A DNA stretch of 44,823 nucleotides from CALLMJ01 sp964493765 (GTDB lineage: Bacteria; Bacteroidota; Bacteroidia; J057; CALLMJ01): assembly GCA_964493765.1 (NCBI GenBank), contig CAZBPK010000013.1, positions 1 through 44,823 on the forward strand, written 5' to 3'. The notes under the pieces are model-generated. The model saw nothing but the letters and a program-made list of their open reading frames with translations. It had not been told where the DNA came from and searched no databases. Below are positions 38,502-44,823 of the stretch, in pieces (the stretch's first letter is position 1; each line of letters starts with the position of its first letter). The translations under genes and the position numbers were made by a program.

Positions 38502-41500
38502 ATGCCCACTAAGTTTTTTACCAATCAAGAAGGCAACAGCCTACTCAAAAAATTTGAAGGAGTTTTTGCAAATATTGACAGCATTCATCATTTTGATGCA
38601 CTTGTTGGTTATTTCAGAGCATCAGGTTATTTCAAGGTTCGTCCATTCCTTGATAAGATTCCCAAAATCAGAATTTTGGTAGGCATCAATGTTGACAAAC
38701 TCATCAAGAAGTATTACAACAAAGGACAACTTTACCTTGATAATCCCGAGGAAACCAAAACCGAATTTTTACAAGAAATTATCAAGAACATTGAGGAAGC
38801 AGACTATGACGAAAAAACAGAAAAAGGAATCCTTCAATTTATTGATGACCTTATCAGCGGCAAGATTGAATTAAGGGCTCACCCTAAAAAGAAACTTCAT
38901 GCCAAAGTGTATATTTTTCGCCCTGCATCCTTCAATGAATACGCACCTTGCGAAGTAATTACAGGCTCTTCCAACTTCACCGACGCGGGACTGGGGGCTG
39001 ACCCCGAAGCCAATTACGAATTTAACGTAAGCCTGCGAGACTATGACGACGTCAAATTTGCCACCGACGAATTTGAAAGACTATGGAACGAGGCTGTCCC
39101 AATCCTTCAAACAGAAGCAGAAACCATCAGAAAAAAAACTTATTTGCGTGATGATTTCACTCCGTTTGAACTCTATATCAAAATGTTGATTGAGTATTTC
39201 GGAAAACGCGTTGAATACGACCCCTACAACATTGACCTATTGCTTCCGGACAAATACATGCGTCTCAAATACCAATCCGATGCCGCAAACCAAGGCTATG
39301 CGATTATGATGAAACACAATGGTTTTATCCTTGCTGATGTAGTAGGATTAGGGAAAACTATTATTGCCTGCATGGTGATTAAAAAATTCATTTACGAAAA
39401 TGGAACCCACACACGAATTTTAGTGGTAGTTCCGCCCGCATTAAAATCCAACTGGAAAAGAACAGCCGAAGACTTTCAAATCAAAAATCATTTCGATTTT
39501 ATCACCATTGGAAGTTTGCACAAAGTATTGGACGAAAATGATTATTCCTATTCCAATGCCGATATATACGACCTGATTGTGGTAGACGAATCCCACAAAT
39601 TCAGAAACGACTATACCGAAATGTATTTGGCTTTGCAGGAAATTTGCAAAAAGCCAAGAAGCAGACCTGCTGAAAATGGCGATACTCGTAAAAAAGTTAT
39701 TCTCATTTCAGCCACACCGCTCAACAACAGACCACAAGACATCGAAAATCAACTTTATCTCTTTCAAGACAGACGAAACAGCACCCTAGAAAACATCCGT
39801 AACCTGCAAGTGTATTTTAAGCCAATCAATGAGCAATACAAAGCATTAGCTACTCAAAAAGAACTCAACATTAAAAAACTCAAATCCCTTTTCCAAAAAT
39901 TAAGAGATGATATTATTGAACCCTTAGTAATCCGTAGAACCAGAACAGACATTGAAAACAACAAAGAATATTTGGAAGATTTGAAAAATCAGGGCATCAT
40001 TTTCCCGAAAGTAGATGACCCTATTTCCTTGTTTTATGAATTAGATGACAAATTAGCAACCCTGTTTTACGAAACCGTTTCATTAATCACCGGATTGGAC
40101 GAATACGGAAATGAAACGGACGGTTTAGGTTATTATCGTTATCGTGCCATTGAATTTTTAGTCAACGAAGAGGATAAAAAGATTTATGGTAACGTACAAT
40201 CCATTTCCACTCTTTTGAGTGCTATCATGAAAACGTTATTAGTGAAGCGATTAGAAAGCAGTTTTTTTGCCTTCAACCAATCTATCCGTCGCCTTCAAGA
40301 AGCCATCAAAAACATGATTGAAATGTTTCAAAATGACAAAATATTTATTGCCCCTGACCTTGATATCAACCAACTTATAGAAGAAGGTGTAAGCTATGAC
40401 CAAATTGAAGACAAAATAGACGAAAAAGGCGGAAATAATAAAGCATTTAAAATCGCTGATTTTCACCCCAATTTTATTGAATTCCTAATTTCTGATAAGC
40501 AAAAAGTGGACGATTTAGTCTCACGTTGGAATAAGGTAGAAAAAGACCCTAAACTTCAAACTTTCAGCGAAAAACTCAAAACAGAATTTTTCAAAAGCGA
40601 AAAACACAACCCAAGTAGCAAGTTGGTCATCTTCACCGAATCCAAAGAAACTGCACAGCAATTATCCGAGCATATCAGCACGAACTTCAATTATCGGATA
40701 TTAACAGTAAATTCTGAAAACCGAAATTCCCTAGAAAACACCATCAGAGAAAATTTTGATGCCAATCTCGAAGAAGAAAAATGGAAAAATGATTACGACA
40801 TCATCATTACCACCGAAGTGTTGGCAGAAGGTATCAACTTGCACCGTAGCAATATTATTGTCAATTATGATGTTCCTTGGAACGCTACCCGTTTGATGCA
40901 ACGTATTGGGCGTGTCAACAGGATTGGTTCAAAAGCAGAACAAATTTTTGTGTATAATTTTTATCCTTCAGCGCATGGGGACAAGCAAATCCAATTGGTC
41001 AATAACGCACTTAGAAAACTTCAAGCCTTCCACACCGCTTTTGGCGAGGACAACAAAATTTTTTCTTTGCTCGAAGAAAAAGGCGAAGGCGCTTTATTCG
41101 GTAACAAAATTCAAAAAGAAGAAAGCGAAATTCTTAATTATCTCAACGAGTTGAGAGATTTCAAAAAGAAGCATCCCAAACGCTTTGCTGAAATTGCAAA
41201 AATTCCCCATAAAGCAAGATGCGGTAGAAAAGCAGATGAAGAGCATCAACTTACTTTGATGGAAGCCGAAACAGGGGAAATGAACTATCCACTTCAAAAT
41301 ACTTCGCTTACTTATCTGAAAAGCGATAACCACCCAGGCATTTTCTGTCTGATTACGCCCGATAACAATATCATTGAATTGAATTTCCTACAAGCCGTTA
41401 AACTATTTAAAGCAAACGAAAATGAAAAGCCTGTTCCCCTGCATTCATTGCACTACGAACAAATCCTAAAAGGACTTGAGTATTTCCAATCTGAAAAAAA

Positions 41501-41861
41501 TCAACAAAATGTGCAAGCTATTACAAGTAAAAACCTAAGCCCTGCGGAAAAAGAAGCAATTAGTAATATCAATGCCATTATCAAAGTAGCACCCACAGAA
41601 CAAAAGCGAATGGCATTACAACGCACACTTGAACTGATAAAAAAGGGAACTTATGACTCTAAAGGCTTACCCCAATCCATTAACGATTTTTTTGTAGATA
41701 ATGACAAATTGCTCAAAGAACCTACCAAGTTTGTGGAAAAACTCTTTATTGACTTGCTTGATAAATACAACCTTTCATCCAATACCGAAACAGACCAAGA
41801 AAAAATCACACAACCAAGCATCATCAATCCTAAAATTGTTTTAACCCAAAGTTTTATATAA
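38502..41861 (+). CDS. PLD-domain SNF2-like helicase, defence/restriction type
   Basis: A 1119-residue protein. The N-terminal phospholipase D-like nuclease domain shows LHAKVYIF (near 133) and ITGSSNFTDAGLG (near 152), a single HxK site. The helicase has Walker A-type ADVVGLGKTI near 278, the DESH box (VVDESHKFRN) near 362, SATPLNNRPQDIENQLYLFQ in motif III and EGINLHRS...GRVNRIGS near 780-810. These are SNF2-type translocases. Such proteins act with DNA methylases in defence systems of the DISARM/type I-like kind. The methyltransferase gene starts two bases after its stop, so they form an operon. It has its own leader with no cassette repeat, so it may be chromosomal rather than cassette cargo. 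Confidence 0.85.
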   Translation: MPTKFFTNQEGNSLLKKFEGVFANIDSIHHFDALVGYFRASGYFKVRPFLDKIPKIRILVGINVDKLIKKYYNKGQLYLDNPEETKTEFLQEIIKNIEEADYDEKTEKGILQFIDDLISGKIELRAHPKKKLHAKVYIFRPASFNEYAPCEVITGSSNFTDAGLGADPEANYEFNVSLRDYDDVKFATDEFERLWNEAVPILQTEAETIRKKTYLRDDFTPFELYIKMLIEYFGKRVEYDPYNIDLLLPDKYMRLKYQSDAANQGYAIMMKHNGFILADVVGLGKTIIACMVIKKFIYENGTHTRILVVVPPALKSNWKRTAEDFQIKNHFDFITIGSLHKVLDENDYSYSNADIYDLIVVDESHKFRNDYTEMYLALQEICKKPRSRPAENGDTRKKVILISATPLNNRPQDIENQLYLFQDRRNSTLENIRNLQVYFKPINEQYKALATQKELNIKKLKSLFQKLRDDIIEPLVIRRTRTDIENNKEYLEDLKNQGIIFPKVDDPISLFYELDDKLATLFYETVSLITGLDEYGNETDGLGYYRYRAIEFLVNEEDKKIYGNVQSISTLLSAIMKTLLVKRLESSFFAFNQSIRRLQEAIKNMIEMFQNDKIFIAPDLDINQLIEEGVSYDQIEDKIDEKGGNNKAFKIADFHPNFIEFLISDKQKVDDLVSRWNKVEKDPKLQTFSEKLKTEFFKSEKHNPSSKLVIFTESKETAQQLSEHISTNFNYRILTVNSENRNSLENTIRENFDANLEEEKWKNDYDIIITTEVLAEGINLHRSNIIVNYDVPWNATRLMQRIGRVNRIGSKAEQIFVYNFYPSAHGDKQIQLVNNALRKLQAFHTAFGEDNKIFSLLEEKGEGALFGNKIQKEESEILNYLNELRDFKKKHPKRFAEIAKIPHKARCGRKADEEHQLTLMEAETGEMNYPLQNTSLTYLKSDNHPGIFCLITPDNNIIELNFLQAVKLFKANENEKPVPLHSLHYEQILKGLEYFQSEKNQQNVQAITSKNLSPAEKEAISNINAIIKVAPTEQKRMALQRTLELIKKGTYDSKGLPQSINDFFVDNDKLLKEPTKFVEKLFIDLLDKYNLSSNTETDQEKITQPSIINPKIVLTQSFI

Positions 41862-41862
41862 T

Positions 41863-44823
41863 ATGGCAGACAGAAAACAATTACAAACCGCATTACAAAA
41901 ACCTTACGACAGAATACTCTTCGCAAAAGACGTATTAAGTCCTGTTTTGGGTTCATGTTTGAATATAAGCACTCGTCCCGTTCCTGTATCCGTACAGCTC
42001 AATATTTCGGAACAAGCCATTATTCAATCCGTTTCTATTTACGGCACTATCTATTTGGAAGATGGAACGGAAATCACTTGCTATGAAATAGTGTTGCAAC
42101 CTTCGGTGCGTATTGAACACAACAAAGTAGCCATTCAGCGGTATGTAAGAAAACTCCTTATTGCTGGGCAAATGGCTTTGGTCAACTTTATTGCCCCTCA
42201 AAACAAAAACGTCTGGCGTTTGACTCTGGTTGCCAAAGACAGCATACTGACAGAAAAAGGCATTCAAGAAAAAACTACTCACACCAAACGTTACAGCTTT
42301 TTACTTGGTCCTTCGGAAAGTTGCAAAACAGCCGCAGAACGCTTCGAATTATTAAGTACCGAAAAGCAAATCACTTTTCAGGCTTTGGTCAATGCTTTTT
42401 CTGTTGAAAAACTCAGTAAAGTATTCTTTGATGAATATACCCTGCATTACCAAAAATTTTGCGATTATTTACAAGAATCCCAATTCAGGAAATCCGTTTT
42501 TAACATCTCTATTTCGGCAGATGCCCCCAAAGAAGAAAAAGACAAAGCCTACAAACCCATTCGGGATTTTGTAAAAAAACTCTTAGGGCGCATTGTATTT
42601 CTGTATTTTGTACAGAAAAAGGGCTGGCTCGGAGCAAGTGATACTGACTACAAAGATGGCATGCCCGACTTTATCCAACAACTTTTCCTACAATCAGGCG
42701 GTAATGAAGCTTTTTACAGCACTTGGCTCACCGTGTTGTTTTTTGAGACCCTGAACAAACCACGTCACAACGATGATTTTACAATGCCTAATGGCAAAAC
42801 GGTAAAAGTGCCTTTTCTCAATGGTGGTTTGTTTGATAAAGAAGATTTTGACGAAGCCCTGTTGACCTTTCCTGCTCAACTGTTTCATCATTCTGAATTT
42901 GAAGAAATGCCCCTGACCCCTAAAAACCCAACCCAGGCAAGAGGTTTTCTTGACTTTTTAGAGGCTTTTAACTTTACCATCTTTGAAGATAGCCCCGACG
43001 ACCATACCGTAGCCGTTGACCCCGAAATGCTTGGACATATTTTTGAAAACTTGCTCGAAGACAATAAAGACAAAGGCGCTTTTTACACCCCCAAAGAAAT
43101 TGTGCATTATATGTGTCAAGAGAGTTTAATAGAATACCTCAAAACTTCCCTTTGCAAAGACGATATACAGTCTAAATCAGGCACGACGCTAAATTCCCCT
43201 CCTGTGAACGATACACAGTCTAAATCAGGCACGACACTCAATTCCCCTCCTGTGGACGATATACAGTCTGAATTTGACACGACGCTAAATTCCCCTCCTG
43301 TGGACGATATACAGTCTAAATCAGGTGCGACGCTAAATTCCCCTCCTGTGGACGATATACAGTCTAAATCAGATGCGACACTAAATTCCCCTCCTGTGGA
43401 CGATATACAGTCTAAATCAGGCACGACGCTAAATTCCCCTCCTGTGGAGGGGGACGGGGTGGTCAAAAGAAACTCCCAAAGCTACTTCAACCTCCCATAC
43501 AACCCCACCTTAAAAGAACGTGCACGAGAACTCAGAAAAGCAGGAAACCTCTCCGAAGTCCTTTTCTGGAACCGTGTTAAAAAAGGGCAGTTTAAAGGTC
43601 TTGACTTTGACCGACAAAAAATTATTGGCAATTACATAGTGGACTTTTTTTGTGGAAATTGTAATGTAGTGATTGAAATTGACGGAAGTAGCCATGATGA
43701 TAAAGTAGAATATGATGCACAAAGAGATGCATATTTGAAATCATTAGGTTTAACGGTTATCCATATTCCGGTAAAAGATATCATGCGTAATTTGGACGGA
43801 GTAATGGCAATGCTTTATGAACACCCCGCTTTTAAGGAGGAAAAACCACCCCGTCCTACGGACACCCCTCCTGTGGAGGGGACTTTGGAAGAGGCAGTGA
43901 TACGGAAGCAAGAGCCTTTGGAGGGGACTTTGGAAGAGGCAGTGATACAGAAGCAAGAGCCTTTGGATGGGAATTGGGAAGATGCAGTGATAAGGCTGGT
44001 AAAATATAAAGATACTTCTTTACTTAAACCACTTGCAGCTGAACTAATTAACAATGCCCTTGACACCGTAAAAATTTGCGACCCCGCCATTGGTTCGGGA
44101 GCTTTCCCTATGGGATTATTGCAAGAAATATTCGCCATCAAAGAAATCATTGCTTACGAACTAGAACAGCCTTGGAAACCCGCTGAAGTAAAAGAAAACA
44201 TTATCCAAAATTCTATTTATGGCGTAGACATTGAAAAAGGTGCCGTAGACATTGCCCGTTTACGGTTCTGGCTCAGTTTAGTAGTAGACGAAGACAAACC
44301 CCGTGCTCTGCCCAATCTCGATTACAAAATTGTTGTAGGAAACAGCCTAGTCAGCAAATTTGAAAATGAAATCATTGAAATTGATTGGGAACGAAAAAGT
44401 AGCGTCGGTAAAGCAGATACCTTTGTCCAAAACATACAACGACTGTTGAAAGAAATTGCTCAAAATCAAAAAAACTTTTTTAAACCCAATAACAAAGACA
44501 AAAAGAAACTGCAAGCAGAAATCCGTAATCTCAAACTGGAATTGCTGATTAACCAATTATCTTTCAATAAAGAAAAATTCTTAGCCCATAACGTAGAAAA
44601 AGGAGGTTTCGCACCTACCGCAAAAGATTTGAAGCACAATCAAGAACTAAAACAAAAAATTTATGACTTTGACAGGCTTATCACCAAACTGCAAAAACTC
44701 AAACAAAACCCTGATGACCCTTTTGTCCATTTCGATTGGAAATTAGATTTTCCCGAAGTCTTAAATCCTTACTTGGTCAATGGAAACGCAGGATTTGATA
44801 TTGTGATTGGAAATCCGCCGTAT
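41863..44823 (+). CDS. Eco57I/PglX-type DNA methyltransferase with in-frame DUF559 insertion, 3' end outside window
   Basis: A continuous frame of 987 codons that runs off the right edge. The N-terminal 400 residues are an unrecognised recognition/helical domain. Residue 405 on reads GAFYTPKEIVHYM, the methyltransferase motif X region. The SAM-binding motif KICDPAIGSGAFPMG is near residue 738-752 and the catalytic NPPY motif (VIGNPPY) is at the very edge, residues 984-987. These motifs belong to a type IIG/PglX-like N6-adenine methyltransferase. Between them is about 250 residues of foreign sequence: a 16-residue peptide repeated six times, a DUF559 endonuclease domain and a duplicated 15-residue peptide. 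The frame is not broken anywhere. It follows the PLD-helicase by two bases. Whether the enzyme still folds is unknown. Confidence 0.85.
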   Translation, partial: MADRKQLQTALQKPYDRILFAKDVLSPVLGSCLNISTRPVPVSVQLNISEQAIIQSVSIYGTIYLEDGTEITCYEIVLQPSVRIEHNKVAIQRYVRKLLIAGQMALVNFIAPQNKNVWRLTLVAKDSILTEKGIQEKTTHTKRYSFLLGPSESCKTAAERFELLSTEKQITFQALVNAFSVEKLSKVFFDEYTLHYQKFCDYLQESQFRKSVFNISISADAPKEEKDKAYKPIRDFVKKLLGRIVFLYFVQKKGWLGASDTDYKDGMPDFIQQLFLQSGGNEAFYSTWLTVLFFETLNKPRHNDDFTMPNGKTVKVPFLNGGLFDKEDFDEALLTFPAQLFHHSEFEEMPLTPKNPTQARGFLDFLEAFNFTIFEDSPDDHTVAVDPEMLGHIFENLLEDNKDKGAFYTPKEIVHYMCQESLIEYLKTSLCKDDIQSKSGTTLNSPPVNDTQSKSGTTLNSPPVDDIQSEFDTTLNSPPVDDIQSKSGATLNSPPVDDIQSKSDATLNSPPVDDIQSKSGTTLNSPPVEGDGVVKRNSQSYFNLPYNPTLKERARELRKAGNLSEVLFWNRVKKGQFKGLDFDRQKIIGNYIVDFFCGNCNVVIEIDGSSHDDKVEYDAQRDAYLKSLGLTVIHIPVKDIMRNLDGVMAMLYEHPAFKEEKPPRPTDTPPVEGTLEEAVIRKQEPLEGTLEEAVIQKQEPLDGNWEDAVIRLVKYKDTSLLKPLAAELINNALDTVKICDPAIGSGAFPMGLLQEIFAIKEIIAYELEQPWKPAEVKENIIQNSIYGVDIEKGAVDIARLRFWLSLVVDEDKPRALPNLDYKIVVGNSLVSKFENEIIEIDWERKSSVGKADTFVQNIQRLLKEIAQNQKNFFKPNNKDKKKLQAEIRNLKLELLINQLSFNKEKFLAHNVEKGGFAPTAKDLKHNQELKQKIYDFDRLITKLQKLKQNPDDPFVHFDWKLDFPEVLNPYLVNGNAGFDIVIGNPPY
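43159..43446 (+). repeat. six tandem copies of a 48-bp repeat inside the methyltransferase gene
   Basis: Unit of 16 codons reading DDIQSKSGTTLNSPPV, copies starting at 43159, 43207, 43255, 43303, 43351 and 43399 with a few substitutions. Each ends in TCCCCTCCTGTG, one half of the CCCCTCC-TGT-GGAGGGG palindrome. Because the unit is a multiple of three it keeps the frame. Confidence 0.95.
43435..43882 (+). mobile_element. DUF559 (Vsr-like) endonuclease element flanked by inverted repeats, inserted in a methyltransferase gene
   Basis: Left end 43435-43463 and right end 43845-43882. GGACGGGGTGGT (43452-43463) is the exact reverse complement of ACCACCCCGTCC (43845-43856), and both ends also carry the CCCCTCC-TGT-GGAGGGG palindrome. 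Between them, residues about 546-650 of the host frame are a DUF559 domain: LKERARELRKAGNLSEVLFW, FDRQKIIGNYIVDFFCGNC, VVIEIDGSSHDD, the acidic positions of a Vsr-like PD-(D/E)XK nuclease. The inserted DNA keeps the host reading frame. It seems a selfish or captured nuclease that tolerates being carried inside genes. Confidence 0.75.
43876..43999 (+). repeat. 45-bp tandem duplication after the DUF559 element
   Basis: GAG...TTG units of 15 codons (EGTLEEAVIRKQEPL) at 43876-43920 and 43921-43965, then a diverged third copy, DGNWEDAVIRLVKY, that probably is the original methyltransferase sequence. The duplication keeps the frame and joins the element to motif I. Confidence 0.85.

Noticed and set aside
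43159..43446. CRISPR-like array (six regularly spaced repeats)
   Set aside because: The whole 48-bp unit repeats; there are no unique spacers, and the repeats are in frame with a gene.
43116..43466. Minus-strand reading frame with a repeated STGGEFSV peptide
   Set aside because: It exists only because the 48-bp repeat has no stop in that frame; the plus-strand methyltransferase frame explains the DNA.
43435..43882. Intein in the methyltransferase
   Set aside because: No splicing motifs (Cys/Ser start, His-Asn end plus Cys/Ser/Thr) are seen at the borders, and the ends are DNA inverted repeats.

Overview
The window is AT-rich bacterial DNA and most likely comes from a member of the Bacteroidota. 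The evidence is a type IX secretion C-terminal sorting tail (25564-26520), TAnnTTTG-type promoter boxes (for example 12627-12634 and 27552-27559), several short lipoprotein signals, and a clear best fit of the protein families to that phylum. Every gene I can support reads left to right on the + strand. I see no rRNA, tRNA or CRISPR array.

The dominant structure is an integron-like cassette array. About 20 copies, whole or broken, of an attC-like imperfect inverted repeat lie between the genes from about 1.6 kb to 38 kb. The main class is 131-135 bp and a shorter class is 89-94 bp. Intact copies start nnnTAAC or nnnCAAC and end GTTAnnn (one ends GCTAGCG), and the two arms pair with unequal spacers. 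In six intervals, the bases just after GTTA at the end of one repeat are the reverse complement of the bases just before TAAC at the start of the next. That pairing closes when the interval is excised as a circle, and it is the signature of integron cassettes. The core is GTTAnnn rather than the classical GTTRRRY. The only recombinase trace is a broken tyrosine recombinase (21345-21681) that lies inside the array and does not look like classical IntI in the part that remains.

Layout: 0-1.6 kb, SF1 helicase (left end cut off). 1.7-3.2 kb, membrane protein, DUF4180 and FGE-like protein. 3.4-7.3 kb, DUF262/DUF1524 restriction protein and an adenine methyltransferase with an overlapping candidate endonuclease. 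7.5-8 kb, GNAT. 8.1-12.4 kb, a five-gene unit (Crp-like regulator, exported protein, oxidoreductase, CPBP protease, dioxygenase-thioredoxin fusion). 12.6-16.3 kb, small exported proteins, a chimeric SRPBCC/VOC protein and a truncated DoxX. 16.5-21.3 kb, PD-(D/E)XK-like protein, DUF523, cupin, and a broken AraC gene with three small genes. 21.3-25 kb, recombinase relic, HEPN-motif protein, RNase H-like protein with a Ser/Thr kinase. 25-27.3 kb, VOC fragment, FISUMP/T9SS protein, GNAT. 27.3-32.1 kb, an arsenic-type operon (truncated ArsR, intact operator/promoter, thioredoxin, rhodanese, permease, DinB, thioredoxin, ArsG-type exporter, FmdE) lying between two half-repeats. 32.1-36.6 kb, RecD-like helicase with an overlapping TPR/S1-like protein. 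36.6-38.2 kb, SRPBCC and VOC cassettes and a gene fragment. 38.5-44.8 kb, a PLD-helicase followed by an Eco57I/PglX-type methyltransferase cut by the right edge.

The cargo is rich in anti-phage and conflict candidates (helicases, DUF262, restriction-modification, HEPN, kinase, PD-(D/E)XK), as expected of a defence-carrying cassette array. A second notable object is inside the last gene. A DUF559 (Vsr-like) endonuclease domain, flanked by inverted repeats and preceded by six 48-bp tandem repeats, is inserted in frame between the FYTPKE motif and the DPAIGSGAF motif of the methyltransferase. The reading frame stays open across it, so it looks like a mobile nuclease element carried inside a host enzyme.
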